64,000 bases of DNA from Typhlomys cinereus (Eukaryota > Chordata > Mammalia > Rodentia > Platacanthomyidae): contig JALPQD010000026.1 of assembly GCA_023101885.1 (NCBI GenBank), positions 11,260,889 through 11,324,888 on the forward strand. The letters run 5' to 3'. A model generated the notes under the pieces. It did no database searches and had not been told where the DNA came from. It saw only the letters and a list, made by a program, of their open reading frames with translations. Positions 11,047 to 23,111 of this stretch are shown one piece after another. Made by a program: the position numbers and the translations under genes. Every line of letters starts with the position of its first letter. The first letter of the stretch is position 1.

Positions 11047-11693
11047 CCCAGTCACAACATTCCCACGTAACATTTTGCAGAAGACTTACTCTGAATCTTA
11101 TCTTAAATGTCACCCCCAAAAGGGCTTCTTTGTCATAAGCACAGTTCGAAGCACAGTTGTGGATTCGGCTGTACCCCCTCTGGTGCTCCGTAGTGCAGAG
11201 CTTCAACTTGTTTCCCTGAACTTCTCTAGGGTAAACCTGGAGGGTAGTCGACCCCCGATGCTTTTACCATTGTATATTTCTTCCTCTGTACTTTCAACTC
11301 CCCAGAGACACAGACGCTCAGGGGTCCACAGTTTTATCCCCTTTCTCCTGTCTTACCTTCTCCACAGCTCCTGGAATCGGCAGGGAAGAGACTGATTCAG
11401 CCTCCTCCTCCTCTTCTGACAGCCTCGCACCCCCAACCCCCCATCCTGAAGGGGAAAGCTCTTCTTTGGGCACCTCTCCTATCCCCAGAACCCTCAAGGC
11501 ACTCTGAAGTCCTGGCTCTGATATTCATTCTGGACTCCGGTTCTTCCCAGGGGAATTTGCAGCTCCTATCAACATCCAACAGCTCTGACTTCTATGACGC
11601 GGAGAAACTAATTAAAACGACAAACCTGGTGCTGATTTATTGCCACTGGGATGAAAATAATAAACAACCTAAACAACCATGATATTGCTAATG

Positions 11694-11696
<3 letters not shown>
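11047..11696. other. Unique sequence, no gene recognised
   Basis: Several short open frames, none with family resemblance. A pyrimidine-rich patch lies at 11395-11460. Confidence 0.4.

Positions 11697-11738
<42 letters not shown>
11697..11738. repeat. (TC)n microsatellite
   Basis: About 21 uninterrupted TC dinucleotides. Confidence 0.97.
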
Positions 11739-11740
<2 letters not shown>

Positions 11741-11949
11741 CCTGCCCCACCTCTGCAATACCTGCTCTGCTCTGCAGAGGAAGCAGTCAGGACATGGAGT
11801 CAGATACAGGGGACCTCTTAGCCTTTCTCTATCTCCCTCATCTCCCCGCCGTGTCCCTTCCCTCAGAATCCCCCATCCCAGCAAGGATGTAGCGGGTGGG
11901 TGTGACTAAGAACTCTGACAGGTCTTCTCCTCTGGTCCCAAAGCATCTG

Positions 11950-12000
11950 CCCTTCCCAGATGAGGAAACCGAGGTGTATAGAGGTTATCTGGTTAACTGA
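11950..12000 (+). repeat. MIR core fragment
   Basis: CCCAGATGAGGAAACCGAGG followed by TGTATAGAGGTTATCTGG matches the MIR core. Only about 50 bases are recognisable. Confidence 0.6.
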
Positions 12001-13210
12001 GGTCAGGAATGTGCACGTGAAAGGACCAGTCATTCTTGCTTCCTCAAGAGCAGTTAAAGCAACCACAACGTAGTAGACATTTCTGGAAGGAACATAGATG
12101 GCAGGAGAGATGCTGTCCACAGAGTTGGGACTGAGTGAAGTGATGGAGGTCCGGCCCACCCACTTCCAGAACCGGTCTACTTCTGATTCTCTGGATGCCA
12201 ACGACACTCTGTGGCCTGACGTGTCTGGTGTGGGGGACCCGGAAGCACCAGGGCTCCAACGTGCTAAAGGACAGCCCTGGTTGTATGACGTCATCCTTCC
12301 ACTTCCTCATTTGAATGCTCTCTTGGCCTCTCCCCGGCCACTGTCTCCTCATTCTCCTTCCCAGCAACCCCACCATGGAACAATGTCAATGTACCTTCTC
12401 CCAGGTCCCTGTGGGTTTGCGTTAGGTAGTCTCATAACAGGAATTTATATTACTTTCTCATATCTCAGAATAAACATTTACTTCCAAATGGTCTCTGGCC
12501 AAACAATCTTAAAATTCTCCCCATGTTAGTCCCCTTCCATAGCCCAACTTGAAGGAAGGAATTACTATTATGGCCCCGGCCTGCTGATGTATTGATCTCT
12601 GATCTCTTACACTGGCCCAAGGTGATGCTAAACACCTTGGGGCAGACAGGAAGTAGAAGGCACAGGATGGGGGACCATCTCGATCTTTCAAGGCACACCC
12701 ACAGTGACTTCCTTCCCAAGGTCTCCAAAACCTCCCAAAATAGCATCACTGTGTAAGAGCCAAGCACTCCGTATAGGAGCCAGTGGGGGACATTTCATAT
12801 TTAACCATAGTACTCCGACCTTTCCATAACCCTTCCCTATACCATTACTGTCTTTTATTTTTAGAGCACGTAACACTCTGAAATTATCTTCTTAAAATTG
12901 TTAGTTAACCATCTGCCTCTCCCACCAATGGTAGGAAAGGTTATTGTTGTAAATTTAGGATGTAGGATAGCAGCTGGAATGTAGAAGAAGTAACAAGTAC
13001 TTGTGAATGAATGAATCAAAAAGATTCTCCCTTCCATGCCACATGCACCACCTTATCCAAAACAATTTATTCAAAGTCATCAGAGATTTCTCTACCATCT
13101 ATCCCACCATTCGGTACTGTAAAGTCGGATATGTGTGAACTTTCCGAAACAGGGCTGGACACAGAGAATAACAGACGAAAGTTGGTATCTTAGCTTCTTA
13201 GTTCATTGTG
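12001..13210. other. Unique sequence, no gene recognised
   Basis: About 1.2 kb with overlapping open frames on both strands up to about 143 codons. None resembles a known protein and all are of a length expected by chance at this composition. Confidence 0.4.
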
Positions 13211-13214
13211 GTAA

Positions 13215-13520
13215 TGAATATAAGTGTGTGGGAGGGAGAGGAACCTTTATTCCAGCTTATGATGTCAGGAAGCAGTTCATCACGGAAAGATCACAGGAGA
13301 GTTATATATGGCCAGACCATATTCAGGGCAGAACAGAGGGCAAGGAGACGTGCTGTCAGCTTGCCAAAATTGCCGACTAGCTCTCTCCATCGCATCACCT
13401 GCCCAGAGAACGGTCCATCTACTTACCACATCAATTACACAATTAAGAAAATCTATAGGCTCACCAGGCGCCTGCCTTAACTAAATAATTCAGGTGTCAA
13501 GTTGACAGATGACGCTAACG
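13215..13520 (-). repeat. Possible old LTR fragment
   Basis: CCTTTATTCCAGCTTATGAT at the left and AGGTGTCAAGTTGACAG at the right recall the polyadenylation side and start of rodent MaLR-type LTRs read antisense. The middle is too diverged to confirm. Confidence 0.35.
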
Positions 13521-15219
13521 AGCATCGTTGGTTATTCAGTGGTGTAGTCATGCACGACCTAATGATACTTCAGTGAACACTGAACCACACGAGTGCGTGA
13601 GCTCCACAGATTACCGTGGAGCTTTGAAACTCCTCTTGCAAGATGGCTTTGTGGCCATCTAAATGAGGAAAAATGATGTGACACTCAAATGTGCTGGCAT
13701 GACAAAAGCACATGTATAGCCAGCCGCGTGCCAGGAGACCACACATTGTCCTTCTCCGCATGATGCCTGAAGACAGTCACGTGGCCATGGTACATATCCA
13801 GTACACTCTGCCCTCAACCACTACCTTAGAGCATGTTCCTCTGCTTGAATGGGCATCTCAGGCATCTCACTTACCACATCTCTTGGTCGCATCATTTTCT
13901 CTCGTGTGGGAATAAATCTTCTACTTTGGACCATTATGGCCATGGAAGCAACACACTATGCATACATTTACAAAAACGATAAACTACATCATTGTGGAAA
14001 TACCTTGTGTGATGTCCACACAACAAGATCACCTAGGAAGACCGTTCTTAGACTGTACTTGGGCCCTTAAGTGGCATATGACTATACTAACACCTGGGGC
14101 AAGAAGTGTGTCCACCTTCCCAAGGACTTAGAAATATTCTGTGCACTAGGAAATGAGATCAGGAGATGGAATTAAATTCTTCCACGATCGCAAGCTATTG
14201 CTGAAGAGAGTCAGTCAGAGGGCTTTGAACAATAATAGCCTGGTCGAACTGAAACTCATTTGAAAATTAAAAAGTAATATGTATTGAATAATTTAAGAAA
14301 CATTTGATTAGGTGGAGAGTGTCATAGCAATTCTTATGTAATTATCATAACTAACATTTATGGAACTCTATGTAAAAGAACTTTATACAGTGATCTCATT
14401 CAGTTCTCATGTTTCCTCCAAATATTGTTCAAATCTCATTTATTTTAGATGATGAAAATAATGTAGGCGGACATCAGGACACATGATGGGTCACAGAGAG
14501 AGAAGGGGAGGAATCACTACCAGCATAGCTCATCCTTTCAGCTGTCGTGTGACATCAGTGTTTCTGATTTCTGTGAAGCTCATTGTTTTGAGTAAATGGA
14601 ACGATTTCTGAAGGATGAGGTGCTCCGCCTTCAGGTTCAAAGGCAAAGGGCACCTCACTGTCCTGAGGTATGTCATTTGTGAAGACTGAGTGAGCCTGAC
14701 TCGGGACGGGAGCCCTGCAGAGATCATTCCAGAACTCCACTGGGATGGAGGAAGGTTCTCGTTGGGGACCGTTCCTGCTGTGGGGTAACAGCAGTTCTCT
14801 GCTTAGTTACCAGTGCTGATGTTTTCGCATGGAGCACACTGTGCATGGATTGTTGGTTTAGATAGATGTGTTGCCTGGAGACATGAGAGCTCATGGCAAG
14901 CACTGCATGATCTTACCTGTCTAGCCTTCAAGTCCCCCTCAGATGCCCACAGCTTGGCCCAGAGCATCCTTCCATCACCCACATCCTGCGTGGCTGCATC
15001 CTCGATGGGTGGCCTTGATAATGCTGTCCTTCAGCTTTGACACCCAGATCTCAAAGACCACTGTGCTCAGGGGCAAAAACCATTTGTCAAGATCCTGTGG
15101 AAGATGAGGTTAGGGTATGAGGGAGAACTGATGCTTTCAGGAAAAAAAACTAGATACATGATTTATAATAGATGGATGAAGACTTTGTTAAATGAATTTA
15201 TTTGAGTTTAAAAGATAAC
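13521..15219. other. Unique sequence, no gene recognised
   Basis: About 1.7 kb, AT-rich in the second half. A small inverted repeat, GCTCCAC/GTGGAGC with an 8-base spacer, lies at about 13599-13621. No dispersed repeat or gene is recognisable. Confidence 0.4.
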
Positions 15220-15455
15220 TGAGTGGGATGGAGAGATGGCTTAGGGGTTAATCCTTTGCCTTCAAAGCAAAAGGGCCTGAGTTTGGATCCCAGATCCCAC
15301 GTAAAAATGCTTGGAAGAAATGGAGGTGGCCTGTACTTCTGGCCCTGGAAAGTGCAGCCTGGGAAATGCCAGAGTAAAGCAATAAGGTAGAACAATTCAG
15401 GATGATTTCTAAAGTCACCCTTTGGCATACACACAGTGCTGTCTTCTGCCCCCAC
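15220..15455 (+). repeat. B2-like SINE
   Basis: GGGATGGAGAGATGGCTTAG, AGCAAAAGGGCCTGAGTTTG, a GGCCCTGGAAAGTGCAGCC block and a shortened 3' end. Matches the window's B2-like subfamily in plus orientation. Confidence 0.85.
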
Positions 15456-16552
15456 ATGCCACCTGAAATCCTGATGAAGATGGCAGGCGCTGCATTTTGT
15501 TCATCAGAAAAACTTGCCTACATTAGTGAAATAGTTGCCGCCATCATGGGGGCAATGTTCACGGCAGCAGCAAGGTGGGGCACAGACTCCTCCCATCCCA
15601 GTGGATCAGGAAGCAGAGGATGGGCACTGTCTGTGGTCTATGCCCCAGAGAGCTCTGCCAATCACACCTTCCGTCCCCAAGATTCTACAACCATCCCCAA
15701 TAGTGTCACCAACTGGAGAACAGGGGCTCGGCCCCATGAGCCTGTGGGTCATATTTCACATTTAAACCACAACCCAGTAAGCGCACAGCATGGAGTGATC
15801 CAGACGAGACTAGTTGACAAGGAGGATGCAGATAAGTAAGTGATAAGTAAGATGCTTCGCTACCCATGAGTGGGAATGGGGAGTCGACTAGTCAACAGGA
15901 GCAAATATCAGGCAGCTTTGGAGAAACTGGCATCTCAGAGATCTCTGGCAAGAATAGAAGCTGATGCAGTAACTTCAAAAAAAGCTGGTGCTTATTTAAA
16001 AAGTCAAACATATACTTATGATAAACCCTAGAAATTCTATACATTTTTATCTTCCAAGAAAAAGGAAAACGTGTTTGCATAGACTTGCATGCGCATGTTT
16101 GCAACTGCATCATTTATGTAGCCTCCAAAGGGAATGACCAAAATGCCCAGTAATCTACGTGCACTTGAGCGAAGTGTGGTGTGGGGCCACACAGAGATGA
16201 TGTTTAGCAGTAAAGTAACAAAGGACCCTCAGAGGCTGATCCCTGGGCGAACTTGACCGGCCATGTGCAAAGGACTACAGGGTCCCATCCAGAGGAAAAG
16301 CCCAGAGAGGCAAAGGTGAGGGCTGGAAAGCAGGGTGGTTTCCACAGACTCAACAAGGGAGTTGGGGTGGGGGCCAGGGTCATTTCAGATGAGTCTGGGA
16401 GACTCTGGGATGTCATGGGAACATTCTAAATCTAGAACATTCTAAACCTAGATAAAGTCATCATTGGTGTCTGCTTCACAGAAGCTCCTTGTATTGTCCA
16501 CTTAAAATGAGTGGCGTCCACAGGGCGTGTGTCACATTTCAATAAAGCTGTT
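15456..16552. other. Unique sequence, no gene recognised
   Basis: About 1.1 kb. An open frame runs from the SINE into this stretch to about 15839, but its start lies inside the SINE, so it is unlikely to be a gene. An AATAAA word occurs near 16540. Confidence 0.4.
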
Positions 16553-17118
16553 AAACAAAGGTGTTAGGCATCAGAGACTCTATATCAACCACCTGGATCT
16601 AGGCCAGCCTAATCTCTCCCCATCCTGAAGCTCAGGGAAATTTGCGGAAGAGGGGGCGGTAAGATTGTAAGAGCACAAGGATGGGAGGGGTAATTATATG
16701 CAAGATACTCCACACAAGTTAGGGCCGAAGCAATCGTAATAGGATTTTGCATGACCTGCTCAATGTCCAACACATTATTGAACCAATAAAGTCTAGCATG
16801 GACTAAAGGAACTGGGATCCTTGGAGGCTAGAGACTGACAGTCACAGTAGTGTTCCTAAGCTTAAGGGGAACACAGGAAAGGGTTCTGGGAAATGCCCCT
16901 GGTTCCTTGCACTTCATCGGAGAGGAGGACCCAGAGGAGAGTTTGGCATGCACATTAAAGGATGCTCCAGGGATTGGGGGGGGAGGCATTGGGGATCGGG
17001 AGGGAGGGGGAGGGGAGGGGGAAGGAAGGTGAGAGGTGGAGCGAGGGAGGGGACCGGTGTACCTGTTAAGTTTGTATGAGCAGAAATAATAATAATAATA
17101 AAAAACAAAGGTGTTAGG
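16553..17118 (+). mobile_element. 5'-truncated L1 3' end with 16-bp target duplication
   Basis: The identical 16-mer AAACAAAGGTGTTAGG occurs at 16553-16568 and 17103-17118. The 534 bases between are an L1 3' untranslated region: a G-rich polypurine tract at about 16975-17060, then AAGTTTGTATGAGCAG and an A-rich AAT-repeat tail. The insertion point (TT/AAAC) fits L1 endonuclease preference. Near-identical sequence recurs antisense at 60270-61351 and, shorter, at 45252-45584. The exact duplication implies a recent insertion. Confidence 0.93.
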
Positions 17119-17785
17119 GGCAGCAAAGAAGAGGATTTGGAGAGAAAGAAAATAGAGAAGACTGGATGCTCCAGGCCCAGACCACGATCGCTGGAAGAGA
17201 GGAGTGAGAAGACTTAGCTCAATATGGCTAAGATTATGATGGGAAATGGACGGTGTCCACAGAACAAATACCAGTAGGAGAAGGAGTCTGTAGGAAGCCC
17301 ACATGAGTGGTGTCTTCTTATCCTTCAGCCGCTTCCTTGCCTGCAGCCGTCCTTACAAGTTTAGGACTGAGAAATTTCACAGCCGTGGTTCCTTCAATCT
17401 TGCCACTCTTGGCCCTTTATAGCAAGTCCTTCTAGAATGTCTGGTGCAGAGAAAACTAATAGCCTCTGAAACCCTAGGCCAGGATGCCGTGACATTTAAT
17501 CTGAGGGACCCAGGGGACCAAGATATGGTCAGCAGCCTTGGCCCACTAGGGACAGGATAAGCCTTTTCCTTTTTTAACCACTTCTCTGAAGTAACTGAAG
17601 CTCCTTCTCACAGTAACGTTGCTCAGCTAGTCCTGAACCTGAGGCAGGGACGCTGACTGATACATGGTTTGTCCTAGCTCATGTGGGCAATGGCTAAAGT
17701 TGGACACACTAATATTCCTGTTTTAAGAATTCCAGCTTTCTAAAAATATCCTCCTAAGCTATTTTTAATCTATGTCTACTGCCTG
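17119..17785. other. Unique sequence, no gene recognised
   Basis: Nothing recognisable in about 670 bases. Confidence 0.4.
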
Positions 17786-17789
17786 TCTG

Positions 17790-17820
<31 letters not shown>

Positions 17821-17915
17821 CATCTATTTTCATCATCCATCATCTATCTTTGTATCATACCTTTCTATCTAAATATCTGTCATCTATGTTTATCTAGTTA
17901 TTATTTATCTATGTA
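17786..17915. repeat. (CTAT)n microsatellite with degenerate flank
   Basis: A pure core at about 17790-17822 is followed by CATCTAT- and TTTATCTA-like degenerate copies to about 17915. Confidence 0.93.
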
Positions 17916-18524
17916 TTTATTGGGGGAATACTTAAGAAAAAAATTTAGCACCTGTTTTCTGAGACTCTTCTCAATTTATTTTTTCATTACTTTGTCCACA
18001 AATGATGTCCAATTATATCACTATCTTAGGTCTGTCTCTCTCTATCCATAGATTGAAAATAAAATTGGTTAGTAAGATTTAATGTAAAAATATTCAGCAC
18101 CATTCACATATAAATACTATTATCACTGCACTTGTGTAGGCTGCATTGTCATGTTAATATTCCCTAGCCCACCAAAATTCTTAAAAAAAATAACCAAAAA
18201 TCACCATCATTTTGTTTCAAAATCTACCTTTTGACTAGAATCCAGGGCTTAAAAGGAAAACAAAAGATCTTAATCTATTACAGAGATTAAAACAATTATT
18301 CTTGTCCTACTCAGACTGGTTTATGAATTAAGATACTGTTTATGCAAAAAACCCATTTATTCTTCTGAGACATCGTGGTGCAGAGAAATGTGGTTATAGC
18401 TGTCCTGTCCTTATAGCTGTCGTGTCCTTAACCAGAAGGATCTGGAAATTCCTCTTCATACACCAGAACAAGCAAGGATGGAGGGTGTAATAGTGATGTA
18501 GGCATTTCTTTCCAGGTTCTTGTG
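17916..18524. other. AT-rich unique sequence
   Basis: About 600 bases, strongly AT-rich, with A and T runs. No gene or named repeat identified. Confidence 0.4.
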
Positions 18525-19070
18525 TTCTTGGAGCTGAAGAATGATAACAGAACGCGTGAAGAGGAACAAGGCTGGATTTATTAGGTGAGAATGAGAAAGA
18601 AACACATGCACGCAGAGTCCTCGGGGGTAAGGGAGCCATCTGATGGCTGGCAGGGTCTGGGTATTTATGTGGTTAGGTGCGCCCAGGAAAGGTGACTTTT
18701 CCTTACTGATTAGTTTCAGATTCCTTAAATCCTATTGGGAATTTTGGTCTCCTCTGCATCTGATTGGTCTATTCTATTGGCAGTCAGCATGGTCAGACTC
18801 CTGGCAGATGTGTTTCTCTTGAGGAACTTATCTGCATTGAGAAGCTCATATCTATATCCTTTCATAAAGAGAATTGGGGGAATTTGGAGACCTGATCTCT
18901 ATGCAGGATTGGAGCAATTCCTACTGCCGGGCAGGGCGTGTTCCCTCAGGATAATCCCAGCAAAGGGGGTTGACCTTCCAGGACTACCCCAGCCCGGTTG
19001 CTCTAGTCTAAACTACCTAGAACAACTACTCTACTTAAAATTCCTATTCTAATCGACACTATTCTCTCGA
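18525..19070 (-). mobile_element. Endogenous retrovirus-type solo LTR (probable)
   Basis: Read on the minus strand the order of promoter signals is LTR-like: CCAAT-box words (GACCAATCAG and GCCAATAG), a TATA-like ATAAATACCC, an AATAAA polyadenylation signal followed by a T-rich segment, then a terminal region. No gag, pol or env sequence is adjacent, so a solo LTR is likely. Both ends are uncertain and I found no target duplication. Confidence 0.65.
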
Positions 19071-19384
19071 TCTCTCTCAATAATTTACCTATATGTTGCC
19101 CATAAATTCAAGAAAAAAATGGCTTATGGGACCAAGGAGTTATTTCTGGCTTCCGCACCAGGGAGGAATGAGGCAGAAAGAGAGCAGAACAGGTATACTT
19201 CTTCATGAACACAACCAAACATCAGCTCCAAGAACATACAGAAGTGAAGATGTCTGAACTTGTGGGTTTTAACGGTCCCAGTCAGCTGTTTACCAAGTAG
19301 GGCCTGAGTGATTGAGTCTGCCACGCCCCCTGTAATCTTAGCATGGGACCAGTTATGAGGTCTTGGGGAATGGCTGCTGTTCCT
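19071..19384. other. Unique sequence, no gene recognised
   Basis: About 310 bases with no recognisable feature. Confidence 0.35.
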
Positions 19385-19850
19385 TTTCACGATTTATGAG
19401 CTATTTTTAAATTTTTTATTCTTTTAGTGTTTCATACAAAAATATAATGAATTTGCGATATTTTCACACCTGAACCCCAATTCCTCGGCCCCTCCTTTTC
19501 CCATTGCAACCCTTCTTCTTCTCTGCCAGGTCTCCTTGCCATTTTCATGTCTTTTCTCATGTGTGGACAGAGAGTCATCTGAGCGTTCACCGTGTCTGAG
19601 CGATTACTGGAGCATGGATCGTATCATCAGTGGGTGTACCACTGAGGAAAGCATTTCCCCTGCCCAACAGTACAACCCTCATTGGTCTGTCAAGGAAGTG
19701 AGATCTTTCCCCTTCCATGGTCAAACACTGATAGGACACATCCCGTGCGGGTCCTGTGGAAATATGGACACGCCAGCCCTTTCATGTCCAGAAGTTAATG
19801 TCTGCCCATGTCCCACCCCACCCCACTTCAGGCTCTTTTAGACTCTTACT
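19385..19850 (-). repeat. Old rodent L1 3' end (Lx-like), antisense
   Basis: T-rich start, then a CTTTTCCCATTGCAACCC-type pyrimidine stretch (the complement of an L1 polypurine tract), then GTACCACTGAGGAAAGC and TCAAGGAAGTGAGATC blocks. The same order recurs diverged at 29540-29940, so both belong to one old L1 3' family in antisense. Confidence 0.55.
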
Positions 19851-19893
19851 GCTCCCTTTTCCTTGATGTTCCCTGAGCCTTGGGATTTATAAA

Positions 19894-19945
19894 CTATCTA
19901 TGTATCTGTCATCTATCTATCTGTCACCTATCTGTCATCTATCTG

Positions 19946-19992
<47 letters not shown>

Positions 19993-20016
19993 GTTGTCTG
20001 TCTGTCTGTGTGTCAC

Positions 20017-20058
<42 letters not shown>

Positions 20059-20155
20059 GTCTGTCTGTCTATCATCTATCTCTATCATCTGTATATTGCT
20101 ATATATATATCACTATACATATTTTGCTATATATTTATATTTGAAATATATAGCA
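19894..20155. repeat. (CTAT)n/(CTGT)n compound microsatellite with AT-rich end
   Basis: Two CTAT blocks (about 19945-19992 and 20018-20058) are separated by CTGT repeats and followed by TATATATA sequence. The same change to CTGT occurs after each block, suggesting internal duplication of a mixed array. Confidence 0.95.
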
Positions 20156-20943
20156 ATAGAGTGTATACATTTTCCAAATACACAGTGACTAATTTTTTGT
20201 AGTAATTGTAAGTGATCAAAAAGAAGCTCGCCTCTCCCTTTCTCCCTTAAAAAAAAAAAAAAGAAAGAAGCTCACTTCAGTTCCCAGAATGTCTTTTCCT
20301 TTGATGAAAGCATGGGTGGGCTGCAATTCCTTTTATGGGTCCTTCAAGCATCCACGAGGAGTCTTCAGCGCTTAGCCGGCCAGTGTTCAGAGAAGAAAGA
20401 GCCTGAAAGAACAAGCCAAGTGAAAACATCTCCGAAGGTGATGGGAAAACGCAAATAAAGGTTCTTACTTCCAGATCCCAGGTGAGGAGACCATGGCTGT
20501 GTTTCAGTTTGTGAACAACACGCCCTCGTACACACGAGAGTTGCACTCAGGAAGGATGGTTGAAATTATGAGAGGATTCTTTTCTCTTAAGGGGAAGCTT
20601 TTCCTAGGTACTTGTTGCTGGTAGGTCTGATCCAAATAAGGCCAAGGAGTTCACAGCTAAAGAAACCAGAGGCATAAACCTCACTGTACAGTATAAATCT
20701 GATGTCAAAGTAGCCCTGAGAGGAGACTGTAAAATTTAAGCAAAATGGATGTCTGTGACTCATGAAGATTGGATTTGCTGTAATCTTTCATGCACTGAAG
20801 CCTGTCCACGGTTTCTCCCTTCTTGTAACTGTATCTGCTGAATCGCCCACTGCCTCTCCCTGAACAACTGTTAAAAGCTGGGTCCCGGGAAAGCAACACT
20901 GTATTTCTAGTCGGGTGGTGGTTGCCTAGCATCGCAGTAAAGT
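20156..20943. other. Unique sequence, no gene recognised
   Basis: An A13 run lies near 20249-20261. Otherwise about 790 bases without named repeat or gene. Confidence 0.4.
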
Positions 20944-21240
20944 TTGCACATCAGTTGGTGGGTGGGTGGGGAGGGGAGTCAGGCGGCCTGGCTAAATGAA
21001 TTAAGCTATCACATAATACTGCGGGGCGCTCCGGGGTGGCTGATGGCATTCGATACTCCCTTCCCACAAGTCCACTTCCCCAGCAGGGTGCTCCGGCCCA
21101 GCGGCTGTAATCTGATAGGAAACAAGGTTCTTATTAAGTAGGTACAAGGAAATAGCGCTGAGTTTTTGTTGCATTAGTGGATTTAAATGCATTTTATTAG
21201 CACTCATTAGGAGAAGAGGAAACACGGAGCTAAGAATTCA
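20944..21240. other. Candidate conserved non-coding element
   Basis: Repeat-free sequence of mixed composition with several AT-core transcription-factor-type words: GAATTAAGC, TGTAATCTGATAGG (GATA-like), AAACAAGG (SOX-like), ATTTAAATGCATTTTATTAG and CTCATTAGG. The candidate status is inference; cross-species alignment would decide. Confidence 0.25.
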
Positions 21241-21254
21241 TGAGCCAAGAGTAC

Positions 21255-21256
<2 letters not shown>

Positions 21257-21301
<45 letters not shown>
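21257..21301. repeat. (GA)n microsatellite
   Basis: About 22 GA dinucleotides, ending at GCGCGAGC. Confidence 0.97.
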
Positions 21302-21305
<4 letters not shown>

Positions 21306-21840
21306 AGCAGGATCCGGGCCACACACAGCAGCATTGGAAAATGTAACCAAATGTCTGAGAACACACTTTGGGAAGAAATGCTAGGCATAACTGAGGGTCA
21401 ACTGAAAAATGTGTGTTTCTTTCTACAGCCGTTAATTTGACAAAAGGCAGAAGTCCTAGAAAGACAGCGTAACTCTGAGTGGTGTCTTAGATTGGGAAAG
21501 TTGTTTACTTTGGGGGCTCATGAGGTGCATGGGAAGGAGGTGCTAGCAGCCATTTAATTTTTAAGGGTATTTCCTGAAAAATGCTTTACTTCTTTTTATG
21601 GGGGAAGACACACCCAGTGGAAACATTTTTACATGAATGAACTTTCTTCAGTTTCTCATTAGAAATAACTATCTGTAACAGGAAAAATCATGATGTAGCC
21701 AGTGAGACCCACCTGACTGAAGGACGAGTTAAGTTCCCATTTTAAATCATTTTGCAAACGTCCTTTCGAAGACGCGGACAGCAGCAGCTGTATTATTTTG
21801 TTTTTTATTCTTGAAAATATTTTAGTATTTGAGAAAGAAA
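21302..21840. other. Unique sequence, no gene recognised
   Basis: About 540 AT-rich bases without recognisable feature. Confidence 0.4.
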
Positions 21841-22000
21841 GAGAGAGAGGATGTACACTAAACAAGGACATGTATGTCATGGTACATGGGTGGATGTCAG
21901 AGGACAACTTTTGGGAGTTGGTTCTTTCCATCCACCATGCAGGTTCTCAGAATGGAACTCAGGTCGCCATCTTGACAGCCCTGATGCCCAATTCGAATGC
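21841..22000 (-). repeat. B3/B2-type SINE, antisense
   Basis: GGATGTCAGAGGACAACTTT, GGGAGTTGGTTCTTTCC, ATCCACCATGCAGG and GGAACTCAGGTCGCCA follow the antisense order of rodent B3/B2 SINEs. The tRNA-related head is eroded. Confidence 0.75.
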
Positions 22001-22287
22001 TGATCTTGAGATATGCAGGAATGAAAGCCAGGCCCTCGTCACTGAGATAGCAGCAAACGAGCACACAGGTATATGCCACCCCCCCAATGCCCCATGGCTC
22101 TGAAATGAAAGGTTACCCACAAATAAAATGAGTGAGATTTTTAAATAGCTTATTCTTAATCAAAAGTCACTGAACATACTTTGGAACTAAAGATATATGA
22201 CGCTAAGTTTTAAGTGACCCTGAGGACTGGGAGTTTGATCTGATCGTTCTCACTGTGTTAACCTTAAGCAGTGACTGGATTTATCTA
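22001..22287. other. Unique sequence
   Basis: Nothing recognisable in about 285 bases. Confidence 0.35.
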
Positions 22288-22344
22288 ACTAATGGTGGTG
22301 GTGGTGGCTGTGGTGGGGTATGTGTGTGTGTGTAGGTGTGTCTG
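22288..22344. repeat. (GGT)n then (GT)n short repeats
   Basis: TGGTGG repeats are followed by TGTGTG repeats, the antisense tail of the SINE at 22345-22606. Confidence 0.85.
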
Positions 22345-22606
22345 TGCTCGCACAAGCAAGTGTGTGTAGAAGTGGGCCTTGTGTGTGCCTGTAGGAGCCC
22401 CCAGGGAAATCTCAGGAATCCTCCTGGATTGTTCTCTCTCCTTTTTTGCTTTGCTCTGGGGTTTCCCAGGCTCCACCTTCTAGAGTCAGAAGTGCAGCCA
22501 CCACCATTTCCTCCACGCCTTTTTACTCAGGATCTGGGGTCTGGAACTCACGTCCTTCTGCTCGTGAGGAAAAGCCTTAACCCCTGAGCTATCTCTCCAG
22601 CCCAAG
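22345..22606 (-). repeat. B2-like SINE, antisense
   Basis: GTTTCCCAGGCTCCACCTTC, CTTCTGCTCGTGAGGAAAAG and the terminal CTGAGCTATCTCTCCAGCCC are the reverse complement of the window's B2-like body and head. Confidence 0.87.
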
Positions 22607-23111
22607 CTAATGGTCTTTCATTGTGAATATCAGCCGTAGCCAGGCCATTTTTTAAAAGTCCTCTACTTTGGCTGGGATATGTTGATTCCAGAATAGACTT
22701 CAGGAATCACCCACCCATTTCCAGCTTACCTCCTTGGACCCCTGTGTCTCTATATGACATTCCTCCACGCCCCCCTGTGCTGCCCTCCTTCCCTAGCAGC
22801 TCCTGAGCCCTAAAGATTATCCCTAGCCTAGGTCTCTCTCTCCCTCCCCCGCCTCCCCTCTGTGTGCTCTTCAGACTTCTTCCCACCATGCTGTCTATAG
22901 CAGTTCTCTTCCCATCCTCTCTGACTTCGAGCATCTCTCTGTTCTTTATGCTCTTCCACTATAAGACTAAAGTGTGGTCCCCTTGGCCCCAGGCCCTCAG
23001 CTCCAAAAAACCTGCGTGTCTTAAGTCTCTCCCTTGTGTCAACTCCTCTTCATCATGTACCTCGCACACGCTGAGGTCGCTAGCTCCCTCCCCACAACCT
23101 AACAGTTAGAT
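22607..23111. other. Unique pyrimidine-rich sequence
   Basis: About 500 bases, C/T-rich on the plus strand at about 22735-23100. No gene or repeat family recognised. Confidence 0.4.

Noticed and set aside
13599..13621. Small hairpin, GCTCCAC/GTGGAGC
   Set aside because: A seven-base stem with an eight-base loop is expected by chance in 64 kb; the flanks do not extend it as in a microRNA precursor.
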